Assembly: GCA_037043015.1 (NCBI GenBank)
Contig: CM073323.1
Coordinates: forward strand, 16,811,758-16,875,757
Length of the DNA: 64,000 nucleotides
Direction: 5' to 3'
From: Bryum argenteum
Lineage: Eukaryota > Streptophyta > Bryopsida > Bryales > Bryaceae
The position numbers and the translations under genes were made by a program. Shown here piece after piece: positions 1-11,199 of the stretch (position 1 is its first letter; each line of letters starts with the position of its first letter). A model generated the notes under the pieces. The model was not told where the DNA came from, searched no databases, and saw only the letters and a program-made list of their open reading frames with translations.

Positions 1-1270
1 ACTAACTCACAGTAATACACTATGAGACATCCAAAGTATTTATGAATTATATATGATACTTAGTAGTGATTTGTGGTACTCTGGTTGAAACATATGAATG
101 TACATACGAATGGTTTGTGCGTGTAAGAGCGTTGCCACTGAGGCCATGTTTGAAGCTCGATCTCGTCCCCGCTTAGCTGATATTGAAACCTGTAACATTT
201 ACTCCACCATGTGATGCTATGAGGTTGTTTAACAGTGCACATTGCTTCAACTTTGTCATTATGTCCGTCCCTCTCAATGTCCGCATCTTCTTCTCTTCAC
301 AATGCTTTTGGTTCGCACATTCTCATCTTGATGCTTCTGCGGCCTTTCTTTGGAGGAAGAGACTATCATGCATGCGTTCGAGTGAGGTGTGTGTCGATGC
401 AAATAGGAATCGTAAGGTGATGAACTCCATATCATGGGATGTATGAACTGTTAAGCTGTTCGTGAACCGGCTAAAAGTAGGGTTCGGTAACTGCAAAGTG
501 CACCTAGAATTTTACTGTTACTTGAATAGGATATTGATGAATGTTGGGTTACGAGTTTGATCTTACATATACACGTATAATCACGTAAACAAATCACACT
601 CATTTTTTGTTTCTTCCATGATTCTTGTTGTTGAGTGTATTTCATTCCAACTACTTACACTTTCAAACTCAAGTCTGATCTCTCACTGTAAACTGGGATT
701 GCGAGCCCTCGAGGTCCGAATCAAGCAAAAGTCGAAGCATTAGCACACAGGAGTAATAAGATGAAGCACCAAGAGTCTCCGAGCACATGATAACAACTGA
801 TCAGCTTCTTACATGCTTCAGTTGCACCTTCAGAGCCATAATTATAGCCTGCGCTTCTTCCCAGTCTCCAGAATCAGATTAAGCTGCACATTTTCCGATC
901 GATTCAGAATATCTCCCAAGTGAACCTCGATCTGTTAGTACTGCTTTGATTTTACATTGAATGAAAGCTAGTCTCTACCCATGGATGTCTTCAGCACTCG
1001 ATGCATCGGAGCAATGGATGCAATCCCGGGCTTCCCAATCAAATTGGCGTTAGTAGCAGTGGAGAATTAGCTTCATCGATTGAGGCGTGAGAATGCGACA
1101 ATGAGGAGCCGAATTAGGTCTGTGAGCAGGGTTGTCTTATGCTGACACTGGGTATGCTCACCAGAAATTGATGGTATTTGACATACCTTAGAAGTGGATT
1201 TGCTTGGATTTCTTGAAAGATTTAGGTGCCTTACATCTCAAAAATGACTCTACAACAATCACATTTAGAA
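1..1270. other. Unassigned AT-rich DNA
   Basis: No convincing gene, repeat or RNA gene is visible here. Open frames are short (under 90 codons), overlap on both strands and match nothing I know. Base composition is a little less AT-rich than the repeats to the right, so it could be the edge of a neighbouring gene or an old pseudogene. I cannot support either. Confidence 0.4.
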
Positions 1271-1274
1271 AAGT

Positions 1275-2210
1275 AATCATTTAGTTCATGTTTGTCTCAG
1301 TCATAGGTAGACGGTTTATGTAAATAAATGACTCTATATAGTATTCCAACTATCTTGGTGAAAAGCGAGTGGTTAATTTAGTTGGAAGACTTGAGTCAAT
1401 TCATGAAGAGGGATTCTTGTATCCAAACTCTCCCACTCAAGACACTCTCACTTATTCGATAACGGTTTTTTTTGTACAGAGATAATCATATATCCAAATT
1501 GTCTCAGACAGAAATATGTAGTAATTCATATGGAGAGAACCTTATTTCCGAACTGTCGCAGTCATAGGACTATTGTCATTTCAGTATACAGGGAATCTTG
1601 TTACTAGATTGTTCTAGTGATATGACAATTGTTAGTTCAGTCATAGGGAATCTTATATCCACACTGTCCCGGTCATGACACAATTGTTATTACAGTCGGA
1701 GAGAATCTCGTATCCTAACTATACCAGTCATCGGACAATTGTTAATCAATCCTAAAGAATCTTGTAACCTCAATGTTCCAGTCATGGGACAATTGCTATT
1801 TCAGTCATAGAGAATCTCGTATCATCACTTTCCCAGACAAAGTTATTTCAATCATAGCAAATATTTATATTCAGAGTTTCAGACTATCCCATACATCAAT
1901 ACTTCATCCATACAAAGAGAACTTTTTATATAAACTATCTCATTCGTACAATAACAATATATTTTACAAAGAGAATTTGGTATTTAGCTTGCCTCAGTCA
2001 CAAGATAATACTTTATCTATATATAGATAATCTGGTCTTCAATTTGCGTTACTCTCAAGGTCATAGTTTATTTATATAAAGAAACTCTAATCTACAATCA
2101 CAAAAAGATGATTTATCCATATAGAGAAAATTGAGTTTCAATCTCTCTCAATCATGGGAGGCTGAATTATATAGAGAGAGAATCTATGCTTGTCTTATTA
2201 CTCTATGTAT
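1275..2210 (+). repeat. Satellite block A (about 55-bp units)
   Basis: This is a degenerate tandem array. The clearest units, near 1700-1810, repeat every 55 bp and follow the order GAATCTTGTATCC, a GTCCCA-type half-site, GTCATGGGACAATTG, TATTTCAGTCATAGA. The GTCCCA and TGGGAC halves form a 6-bp stem around a 4-bp loop, so each intact unit can fold into a small hairpin next to a palindromic CAATTG. Related blocks lie at 4540-5480, 13240-14190 and 17270-18490 in the same orientation, and at 25190-25890 and 28190-29240 in reverse. The outer units are diverged and vary in length. The long frames across the block are by-products of the repeat and not genes. Confidence 0.8.
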
Positions 2211-2800
2211 TTGCAACATGGTCAAACCTATCAAAGATGTCATAGATTAGTAGGAAAGCACATTTTGTTGTTTGGAAAACAAATTAATTCCAACTCAACA
2301 ATTTGCAAGAATTGATTTTTTCAATCAACTTAGACTTAACATAATAGAGTTAAATTCTCTTGTAATTATAACTAAAATTTTGATATGTTAAAGATGATCT
2401 TGTATATATTTTGACTAATTTTCTAAGTTTAGAAAGAAATGAAGATACAAAGAAACTTGCATAATATGAGATAATATTGAAATGACATCCAAGTAGACTA
2501 TCATCTACCTATAATGTATCTTTGTCACTACCATCTTCATTTGTCTTGACTATATACATTAGGAATTATCTAAGAGAATTACACCCTGATTTGCCCTTTA
2601 AAAAAAAAATGAACAATTGTAGTTGGTACTCATCGCAAAGCAGTGCTAGTGCTGAATCAATTTTTTTCTTTATTTTTGAACTTCTAACATACGTAGGATC
2701 TTGTACGTTACTTGTTTTTGAGCTACTTCTAAAATTTGCAACTGTTGATGAGATCATAACCTTCAAATTTGATTCAAATTTTTTTTAGCCATTGCTTGAG
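2211..2800 (+). repeat. Conserved right flank of satellite block A
   Basis: Non-tandem sequence that follows the 55-bp array in the same way at 14190-14680 and 18490-18690, and in reverse at about 27860-28190. Shared words include GTATTTGCAA..ATGGTCAAA, GATTAGTAGGA.AACACATT and ACTTGCATAATATGA. The repeated pairing of array and flank means the array is part of a larger repeat unit. I see no transposase or other protein in it. Confidence 0.65.
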
Positions 2801-3480
2801 ACACTTTGTGTGAATAGTGCCAAGGGCAAGTTGAAATTTATCACCCCAAATATTTTGGGCATATGTTTTCCATGTAGGTGATCAATTTGGGTATGCTCAT
2901 GCAAAATTTTATGGACCCATTCCACTATTTGATCTTCATGGGAATCATTTTTCTAGAATAAGGTCTAAAAACAACGATATAGAAAAACATGCACCATGTT
3001 AAATTTTTCTATTTTTTGAATAATGTTGAACGGTGAGTAGGTGCCTTCATGAGTTTTTAAAATTAGAAAATATGGAAAAATTTCTAAATGTCAAATTTTG
3101 ACCATTTAAGAAAGAAAAATTGCAAAATTACGAGAAATTGTTACGATTGTTTCTGTAAATTTTGCATGTTGCCTTCAATTTTTTTGACTTAGGAACTTGA
3201 GAAGTGGTTTAGGTATGACATTTTTTCAAAAAAAGAACTAAAAAAAAAAAAAAAAATCTAAACTTCGAAATTTTGGACTCGAAACCTAAAATTTCTAAAT
3301 AAAGGTTTTGAATATGTAATTTGGCTTTGCAAATTTTTGAATGCGAATGGTGGTTTGGACTATTTTGAGCCAAAAATTCTTTCATGAATTTTTGTTGGTA
3401 GAAGGGTGTTATTGAAATGAATAACTTTCTCGTTAGAAATTTATTTTGATGTAGTAGTTGTGCTGGTAAAATTTCCACTC
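2800..3480. repeat. AT-rich repeat remnant
   Basis: Short stretches here recur elsewhere. The words around 'GAGTAGGTGCCTTCATGAG' (about 3035-3055) reappear in reverse near 51610, and the text near 2930-3000 resembles 33540-33640. This looks like debris of the TTAA/CCCCTAAA element family described at 51161-52085. It has poly-A and poly-T runs and no gene. Confidence 0.45.
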
Positions 3481-4450
3481 AAAAGTGAAAATTAATAAAT
3501 ATTTGTAGTCTCTCTTTTGTACTAATATGTTATGATCTCGCAATATATGAGGAATTATTAATCAAAATATAGATTACGTGACCTACAATAATCCTACTAC
3601 ATGATAGTAAGATTAAGATCTTTATGACTTACCTTCACTTTTGTCTGATCCTTTTGTAGAAACTTGTCTTTTGGCCAAAATATCGGCTTGGGACATTTAA
3701 GGGCAAACATAAATAACATGGATCTTGAGGAGCTATATCTCCTTCGTCGCCGTTGGATTTCTACCTTGCTTTGTTTGGTAAGCTTTGAATCTAGTTATTG
3801 TGGTATAGACCTTCAACACATTCAAGATGTGAGGAAGTTATGGCACTAATGATTGTGCAAAGGGGTCTAGATTTGGACATTTTTTGTTTGTAAATTTAGG
3901 GACATTTTTGACATTGCAAGGCCATTATATGTGCAACAAAATATTTCTTTACTGCTTTTTTGTGCTACTGCTTTTTTGTTTAAGGGTGTAAACTTTCTAG
4001 TTGGTGATATTTTATGGCCATATTTTTTGTGGTAGCTTACTAGCTTTACAAAAGTATGAAATCTAGTGATCTTTTTTGAGATATAAATTTGCAATATTTG
4101 TGGCCTTATGACTACACATTTGACCCACATCACCTACCCTATCTACTACCAAACATGTAGGGTTGAGATCTACATATTTTATTGTCGTTTCCATCTATAG
4201 CATTTATTTGAAGATGTGATTTTTGGCTATAAATAGGTTGGGACGTTTAGGAGTTGAAGTTGTATTAACTATTAAGGAAGAAAGTGTTTGTTTTACTTTT
4301 ATCACAATGACTTACTTATAATATTATAAGGTTAAAACCTTTTAGTCAACTAGAAAGTTTTACATTCAGCTTCCTGGTTGGAGTTTTTCCATATCTTTCT
4401 AACAACATCATTTATGCTTCAAAACATATTATACACTAGGATACATTTAC
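3350..4450 (+). repeat. Left flank of the satellite unit, copy 1
   Basis: About 1.1 kb that recurs at 15575-17040 ahead of satellite block D. Shared landmarks are the GTTGGTAGAAGGGTGTTATTG word, the GACCTACAATAATCCTACTAC word, and a GATCTTGAGGAGC..CTCC stretch that is interrupted in the second copy by a 255-bp insertion. The frame at 3664-3849 lies wholly within the repeat and is not supported as a gene. Confidence 0.65.
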
Positions 4451-4539
4451 TCGCAAGGTTTGAATGTGATAAAAAGGAAAATCTACTCAAAATTGCCGTA
4501 TACTCTCAAATTCTTTGAAATCTATAAAAAAACCAATTT

Positions 4540-5480
4540 GTATCAATCATATAGAGATAATTTATGCACATAAAGAAAATTTAATATCTAGTATGTCTTA
4601 CTCTCGGAAAGATACTTCATGTATACAAAGAGTATCAAGTTTCAAGCATGTCTTAATCATAGGGTAATAATCAACCCTATATAGCGAATCCCCTTCCCAA
4701 GGTGTCCTAGTTATCGGTTAATAACTTGTCCGTATACAAATGATTTAGTTCCAGTTTATCTCGATCATGGGTAGACGGTTTATGTAAATAAAGAGACTCT
4801 AATATTCCAACTATCTCAGTTAAAAGCTAGTGGTTTATTTAGTTAGAAGACTATAGTCTATTTACACACAAAGATTCTTGCATCGACCTTGCTAGGACAT
4901 CAATCTACTTCTATAGAGAGAATCACGTATTCAAATCATCTTTGTCAAAAATATGTAGTAATTCATATGGAGAGAATCTTGTATCTAGAGTTCTAGACTG
5001 TCCCAGTCATAGGACTTATGTTATTTCAGTTACAAGGAATCTCGTGTCTAGATTGTTCTAGTGGCATAACAACTGTTATTTTAGTCTTAGGGAATCTTAC
5101 ATACGGACAGTTCCGGTCATGGAACAACTGATATTTGAGTGAGAGAGAATCTCGTATCCAGATTGTACCAGTCATGGGACAATTGCTATTTCAGTCAAAG
5201 AGAATCTCGTATCTTAACTATACCTCTCATGGGACAATTGCTATTTCAGGCGCACAAAATCTTGTATCCTCATTGTCCTAGTGACAAGACAATTGTTATT
5301 TCAATCATGGCGAATTTTATATCAAGACTGTCCAGTTATGAGACAATTGCTGTTTTTTTCATAGGGAATCTTATATCCAGACTGTCGCTAATTACAAAGG
5401 GATAGTCATACAACAATACTTCATTCATTCAAAGAGAACTTTATGTCCAAAATAACTCAATTGAACGACAATTGTTGATG
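4540..5480 (+). repeat. Satellite block B (about 55-bp units)
   Basis: Same 55-bp family as block A. The best-kept units are at about 5130-5320, where AGTCATGGGACAATTG recurs once per unit. The block ends against the MITE at 5510. Its reversed counterpart is block E (25190-25890), with the same neighbours in the same order, so it belongs to the large inverted repeat. Confidence 0.8.
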
Positions 5481-5509
5481 AATTTGCCAATAAAATGTGC
5501 CCCTAAACT

Positions 5510-5616
5510 ACTCCCTCTTCCTCTCCCATAATGTTTGACTCCTAGCTTCTCTCATATTTACTCCTAAAGGTAGATTTGAGAGAGCCTACATATAGAGAAT
5601 TATAGTATAGAGGAAG
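5510..5616 (+). mobile_element. Small MITE of the ACTCCCTC family, left copy
   Basis: A roughly 108-bp element starting ACTCCCTC and ending GAGGAAG(T). It shares the core GGTAGATTTGAGAGA.CCTAC with the perfect hairpin at 40029-40132 and with the copy at 25032-25140. It has no coding capacity. The chromovirus is inserted into its last bases. Confidence 0.65.
5612..5616. repeat. Target-site duplication of the chromovirus, left
   Basis: GGAAG directly before the left LTR. The same five bases follow the right LTR at 11195-11199. The uninterrupted site in the reversed arm at about 25032-25045 has GGAAG once, which confirms a 5-bp duplication. Confidence 0.9.
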
Positions 5617-6107
5617 TGTAACAGGGCAAGAACTAGATTTTTGTGTTTGCTAGAAAAGTAGATAGATAGTTGAAACCATTTTAGGAGTTTTTAGAAAATT
5701 TTAGAATTTGAGGTAGATGGCCTATGTGGGACCCACCATAGAAGCTTCGAGAAGGTGGGGCCCACCTCTAGAGTCTTCTAGAAGGGCGGTTATCTAGGTG
5801 GGGCCCACCTCTAGGACCTTCCGGAAAGTTCCATGGTGGGGCCCGCCATTGGAACATTCTAGAAAGTTCCAAGGGCGGTTAGGCAGAGTATAAATAGAAC
5901 TGGCCGGGGCCATTTGGAGGCATTCGGTCGGAGTCGCCTTAGTCCCTCTCTCTCTCGTAAAAAGTTTGGTTTGTACTTTGTTTCTTTAGTTACGCTTTGT
6001 TGCATTACATTTCAAGTCTATTCGGTCTTGTTTAGCCCGGTTTTCTCGGATCTTGTTAGGTTAGCGATGTTTGAGTTGTGACCAAAGAGAGAATTGATCC
6101 CGTTTCA
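5617..6107 (+). repeat. Left LTR of the chromovirus
   Basis: 491 bp, TG...CA. The U3 part has four GTGGGNCCC-type palindromes (5726-5736, 5755-5765, 5798-5808, 5836-5846), each followed by inverted nGAAn repeats. A TATAAATA box lies at about 5889-5896 and a CT-rich stretch at about 5943-5957, consistent with a plant core promoter. The first two-thirds is almost identical to the right LTR. Confidence 0.93.
5726..5869 (+). promoter_or_regulatory. Four GTGGGNCCC plus heat-shock-element modules in LTR U3
   Basis: GAA..TTC..GAA is at 5741-5753, TTC..GAA at 5776-5783, TTC..GAA..TTC at 5819-5831, and a four-part perfect element, GAACATTCTAGAAAGTTC, at 5852-5869. Each lies just after a GTGGGNCCCAC or GTGGGGCCCGC palindrome. 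Inverted nGAAn arrays are the known binding sites of heat-shock factors, and GTGGGNCCC is the known class of TCP-factor site. That this LTR responds to heat is an inference. The right LTR has the same modules. Confidence 0.75.
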
Positions 6108-6108
6108 T

Positions 6109-6121
6109 TGGTATCGGAGCG
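6109..6121 (+). other. Primer-binding site (initiator tRNA-Met type)
   Basis: TGGTATCGGAGC starts two bases after the left LTR. It differs by one base from TGGTATCAGAGC, the usual plant sequence complementary to the 3' end of initiator tRNA-Met. Confidence 0.85.
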
Positions 6122-6299
6122 AGTGTCGGTCTATCCTTACGTTAGGTGCTATTAGCAAGAAGTCTACTTGAGAGTCGATCATTGTGGTTTCATCAAGTCT
6201 TGTCCCTTGGATCTACTTGGAGTTCCTTTCAAGGATTTGGCTAGAATGAGAGAAGGCGTCGCGGAGCGAGGTTGTCGGAAGAATTGCATCATGGGAGAA

Positions 6300-7200
6300 A
6301 TGGCGGAACCTACTCATATGGAGACTCGATTCAAAGACCTACTAGACCAGTTGCTTTGCATTACAAGGACAAGCGGACGCTTCTAGAGCTAGAGAATTGA
6401 CAAGCTGCGAGGTGAAGTTGAGCAAGCCTGAAACATATTCGGGAACTTCAAGACAAGATGATGTATCTCAATGGCTTTTCAAAGATGCGACAATATCTCC
6501 ATCTCATCCAGGGCGAACTCAACCGACGGAATTATATATGCGACCAGACTATTTGAGGGTGCAGCAGCCATTTGGTGGCGACTTGAGCTCAAAACTATGG
6601 AGCTCAAGGCGGATTTCAAAATTGGGAGGAATTTGAGACCGAGCTCACAAACCAGCTTTCGCCCATCAATGCGGAGAAGTTAGCGCGCGATCGGTTGGCG
6701 ACCTTGACACAAAAAGGTCGGTCTGAGAGTATGTCACCCGGTTCAAATCCATATGTCTCCAAATACCCAATGTTTCGGAGGGAGAGATGATGGATCGATT
6801 TGTTCGAGGATTGAAGCCGATCGTTCAACGAGAAGTGGAATTAAGAGACCCTCAAGCATTTGAGGAGGCGGTTAGGATTGCAGAAAGAGTTGATGCCATA
6901 AACTTCAGAAATCGTGGAATACGACCTGCAGTATGGAACCCTACGCCACCACCTACTATGGTAGCCCAACAACCGACGCCAATGGAGATTGACGCCCTAC
7001 AAGGACCATTGACGCCACAGAGACGACAATTATTGGCACGGAAGGGATTGTGCTTCTACTGTCGGGAGTCAGGCCATCAGATTGGAGAGTGTCCAAAACG
7101 TCAGAATTCCGGTGCCAACAAACCAAGGCGGATCCACAACCTCGAGGCTGACCATGATGATGAAGGAATGGAGCAGGGAAACGGGGCTCCCCAGTAAGGG
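6300..7200 (+). pseudogene. gag region of the chromovirus fossil
   Basis: Contains Gypsy gag-like text and a CCHC zinc knuckle, CFYCRESGHQIGEC, at about 7050-7092. The knuckle is the nucleic-acid-binding part of the nucleocapsid. The region is broken. Confidence 0.8.
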
Positions 7201-7249
7201 CACCGAGGACCAATATCGGGGATAGTCGTTGTCTCTCGTAGTCAAACAA

Positions 7250-7570
7250 AGATGGCCTCGGGCAACACTCAAAAAGGTCAGCTGATATGTCTCACAGGTC
7301 GACTTAGAAGACAACCGTGTCGAGTACTAGTGGATTGCGGTTCTACGGAGAATTGCATCTCGACCGCAATTGCCAACCGACTTGGGATCAAGACTAAGGT
7401 GATCACCGGAGGGACTATATACCTCATGAGACGATCGGAAAATGATTTAAGTGAGACATGTGAAGAAGAGACCTTGAGATTGTGTGATGCCTATGCACTA
7501 CGAGGAAAATTTAAGGTAACGAAGCTCAGATATGATGTTATCCTGGGAATGCCGTGGTTGGAGGCGTGAA
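7250..7570 (+). pseudogene. Protease region of the chromovirus fossil
   Basis: Has the retropepsin context VLVDCGSTENCIS at about 7325-7365 and the later VILGMPWLEA segment typical of Gypsy proteases. It lies between gag and reverse transcriptase, as expected for the superfamily. Confidence 0.7.
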
Positions 7571-7736
7571 ATAAACAGATTGACTGGCTGGCAAGAACCA
7601 TCTCTTTTAACGAAGGTGGGCGCAAGATAATTCTTCATGCTTCAACATCAAGTGGATTGAAGAAACGACAGACAACTAAAGGCATATTGGTGGGGATGGC
7701 CTTCATGAAGAAAGCAGATCTGACGAAAAGCGGCCG

Positions 7737-9220
7737 GTGTATGTGGTGGTTCCGAATATTGCTTCAATGGTAGAGAAGAGAGCCGAAGGAGCAGAACGAG
7801 TTGAGCAACTTATCAGCGAGTTCCGAGATGTCTTTCCCGCCGACTTACCTAGTGGTTTACCACCTGATCGAGGTGCTCCCTTCCACATAGACTTAATGCC
7901 AGAAGCTAAACCAGCAAATCGGCCAATTTATCGCCTAGCACCAAACGAGCTTGAGGAGCTGAGGAAGACGTTGGATGAGCTTTTGGAGAAGGGCCTCATT
8001 CGAGAAAGCACATCGCCATGGGGAGCACCTGTCCTTTTTGCACCCAAAAAGGATGGTGGATTGCGGCTATGCATCGATTATCGGGGCCTTAATAAGCAAA
8101 CCATCAAAAATGCTTATCCACTTCCACGTGTGGATGACCTTCTTGATCAACTTCGAGGCGCAACCATTTTTAGCAAGCTAGATCTTCGAAGTGGATCTTG
8201 GCGGATACCAATTGCAAAGAGGATATTGAAAAGACAAAGATTTAAATGCGCGCTATGGACATTTTGAGTGGCTCGTTACGCCTTTTTGGTCTCACCAATG
8301 CCCTACTTCCTTCATGGGTCACATGAACAGGTTGTTCCGGGACCTTTTGGACAAGTGTGTAGTTGTTTTCATTGACAACATTTTGATCTATAGTAAAACC
8401 CGGAAGAGCATGACCAACATCTACGGGAGGTGCTACGTCGATTCTACGGGATAGTCACTTCTATTGCAAGCAATCAAAGTGTGAACTTTGGAAGTCCGAG
8501 GTCACCTTTTTGGGGCATGTAGTATCATTCGAGGTGTGTACATGGAACAAGCTAAGGTGAATGCGGTGAAGGACCGCCAACTCCCAAGGATGTTTAAAGT
8601 TCGTTCTTTCTTAGGCCTCGCGGATACTATCGTCGTTTTGTTCGGCGGTTTGCGCACATTCTTGCTCTCCTCGACAAATCTATTGGAGAAGGGCGCTCCA
8701 TTTGAGTGGAAACTACAACAACAAGGCGCTTTCAATAATTTGAAGGAGGCACTCACCTCTGCTCCAGTGCAACCATATGATCCTCGACCTTCCGTGTCAC
8801 GGTTGACATTGACGCCTCCGACTTTGCTATAGGCGCGGTCCTCCAACAAGACTTGGTAGGGGCCTTCAACCGGTGGCATATGAGTCACGCAAACTTAAGA
8901 GGGCGAGCGCAACTATTCTCGCGTGATCGATCGAACAACTAGCAATTGTACATGCTACCAAAGTATGGCGGCACTATCTATTGGGGAAACTGTGACAATT
9001 CGGATCGATCATCGGCCCTTACTACATGATCTGCATTTAGAAAATATGAAATCGAGACACCACCAAAGAACGATTCTGGTGTTTGATATTCAACTTCAAG
9101 ATGCTGCAGGGCGACAACATATTGTGCCCAGACGCTTTATCTCGGAGACCAGATCTCAAATCAATCGGAGGACACGAGGGAGATTGCTACCATTAGTAGT
9201 ATTGTTCCGGATCTAACCAG
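7737..9220 (+). pseudogene. Reverse transcriptase and RNase H region of the chromovirus fossil
   Basis: The start has the Gypsy signature [19 protein letters not shown] followed by [20 protein letters not shown] and FSKLDLRSG. Further on come finger-palm and RNase H-like segments up to the HRPL.....NM text near 9010-9050. It is broken. Confidence 0.85.
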
Positions 9221-9239
9221 AGGGGAGAATGGAAGGAAG

Positions 9240-10300
9240 CCACCTACCAGGATGCTTACTTCACAATGGTGATCGATCGAGTAGAGGTAGGTGATGTGCA
9301 ATATCAAGATTACAACTTCGTTGACGGCCTCCTCTATTTTAAGAAGCGGGTTTATGTACCTAACGATGCTAAACTTGAACCCGCATACTTCAAGAAGGGC
9401 ATGACATTCCTATCTCTGGACATCTCGGACGTGAGAAGACCTTAGAACGGATTTCTAGAACATGGTTTTGGGTGGGCTTGGATCGTGATGTTCGAGCTTT
9501 TGTGCGTTCCTGTGAGCTATGCCAACGGAACAATGCACGCAATCTTCGCACCTCTTGACCTGCTGCGGCCGATTCCACTACCTACTGATGCGATGGGAAC
9601 AAGTAACCATGGATCTCATTACTTGTTTGCCACAGACGCATCGTAATCACACTGCGGTTCTTTGTCTTTGTGGACCGCCTTTGAAGCAAATTCATTTGGG
9701 CTGCGATGCGCTCGATATTGATGCCCCAACACTTGCACGAGTCTTCTTCGACACTTGTCTTCCGTCATCATGGATTGCCTCGTGTCATTATCTCAGATCG
9801 GGATCCGCGCTTCACAGGGAGTTTCTGGCAAGCACTATTCAAGCTTCTCGGCACACGACTTGCTATGTCCACAGCCTTTCATCCTCAAACTGATGGACAG
9901 ACAGAGCGTGCTAACCGGACCTTGGAGGATATCTTTGCGGGCGTTTGTGGCAATTCACCACAACGATCGGGGATGAGTATCCGACCCCTTTGAGTTCGCC
10001 TATAATGATAGTTCCCAAGCAAGCACGGGTCATTCACCATTCTTTCTTAACGCCGGTCAAGACCCGATTACGCCGCAACGCCCACCGCCCCATCAACACC
10101 AACAACCCTACAACGGAGGAGTTTATACAACGACTAACATCGGCGTTGCAAGAGGCTCGACAGCGGCTCCTTACTGCACAGAATCGACAAAAACAATATG
10201 CAGATAACCACCGGCAACATAAGACCTTTCGAGAAGGTGACTTGGTTCGCTTTCTCAAATGCCAACCTTCCGTTAGCTACATCGACTCAAGTCCGTAAAC
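9240..10300 (+). pseudogene. Integrase region of the chromovirus fossil
   Basis: An HHCC-like zinc stretch is followed by the core text ISDRDPRFTGSFWQALF and then FHPQTDGQTERANRTLED, both standard in Gypsy integrases. It lies after RNase H, which separates Gypsy from Copia. Confidence 0.85.
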
Positions 10301-10479
10301 TTGCACTCCCGGTGGATTGGACCTTTCCGATCTCTCTACGGTCATATCTGATGTTGCATACCGCCTCGAGCTTCCGCCACATATCCACATCCATCCAGTT
10401 TTTCATGTCTCGCAGCTCAAAGAATTTCATACTGAATCGGAGCGCTTTCCAGGCCGACATCGGCCTCCGCCGCCACCGT

Positions 10480-10704
10480 AGTGATTGAAGACCGGGAGAA
10501 TATGAAGTGGATCGCATTTTGGAACACCGCTATCTTCGTCGTGGCAATGGACGTCCGCAACTACAATACAAAGTCCGATGGAAAGGTTATCCCATCCACG
10601 ATGCAACATGGGAGCCCGCTCACAACCTTACCCATTGTCAAGAAACCATTTGGAGATATCATCGGGAGCGAACGAGGACGTTCCGCATTAGCGGAGGGGA
10701 TTAA
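10480..10704 (+). pseudogene. Chromodomain and purine tract of the chromovirus fossil
   Basis: ILEHRYLRRGNG..LQYKVRWKGYP..DATWEPAHNL is a chromodomain with its aromatic cage context, carried at the integrase C-terminus. It places the element in the chromovirus branch, whose chromodomain guides insertion into heterochromatin. A purine-rich tract, GCGGAGGGGA, lies just before the right LTR at about 10691-10700. Confidence 0.88.
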
Positions 10705-11194
10705 TGTAACAGGCAAGAACTAGATTTTTGTGTTTCTTTAGAAAAGTAGATAGATAGTTGAAACCATTTTAGGAGTTTTTAGAAAATTTTAGAATTTGAG
10801 GTAGATGGCCTATGTGGGACCCACCATAGAAGCTTCGAGAAGGTGGGGCCCACCTCTAGAGTCTTCTAGAAGGGCGGTTATCTAGGTGGGGCCCACCTCT
10901 AGGACCTTCCGGAAAGTTCCATGGTGGGGCCCGCCATTGGAACATTCTAGAAAGTTCCAAGGGCGGTTAGGCAGAGTATAAATAGAACTGGCCGGGGCCA
11001 TTTGGAGGCATTCGGTCAGGTACGCCTTAGTCCCTCTCTCTCTCAGTAAAGTTTGGTTTGTACTTTGCTTCTTTAGTTCTGCTTTGTTCTGTTCTGTTCA
11101 AGTCTATTCGGTCTTGTTTAGCCCGGTTTTCTCAGATCTTGTTAGGTTAGCAGTGTTTGAGTTGTGACCAAAGAGAGAATTCAGTCCCGTTTCA
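10705..11194 (+). repeat. Right LTR of the chromovirus
   Basis: 490 bp starting TGTAACAGG and ending GTTTCA, with the same U3 modules and TATAAATA box as the left LTR. Nearly all differences between the two LTRs fall in the last third, around the R/U5 part. Confidence 0.93.
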
Positions 11195-11199
11195 GGAAG
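11195..11199. repeat. Target-site duplication of the chromovirus, right
   Basis: GGAAG directly after the right LTR, matching 5612-5616. Confidence 0.9.

Larger units (their letters stand above)
4440..5616 (+). repeat. Large inverted repeat, outer part of left arm
   Basis: Read in reverse complement, this matches about 25032-25900: satellite block, then a short spacer with GCCCCTAAACTACTCCCTC, then a small MITE. The two copies of the spacer and MITE align almost base for base (5495-5616 against about 25032-25155). The left arm is then broken by the chromovirus and resumes at 11195. Confidence 0.75.
5617..11194 (+). mobile_element. Ty3/Gypsy chromovirus fossil with both LTRs
   Basis: A 5.58-kb LTR retrotransposon: two LTRs of about 490 bp starting TGTAAC and ending TTTCA, a 5-bp GGAAG duplication, a primer-binding site and a purine tract. 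The parts run in the order gag with zinc knuckle, protease, reverse transcriptase with RNase H, integrase, chromodomain, which is the order of chromoviruses. The reading frames are interrupted many times, by my estimate ten or more, so it is a broken copy. The LTRs differ at roughly 20-25 positions (about 4-5% by eye), suggesting insertion a few million years ago. It is younger than the inverted repeat it sits in, because the other arm has the empty site. Confidence 0.93.

Noticed and set aside
1275-2210. CRISPR-like regular repeats
   Set aside because: Units are diverged, contiguous and without unique spacers, and the genome is a plant. They are a satellite.
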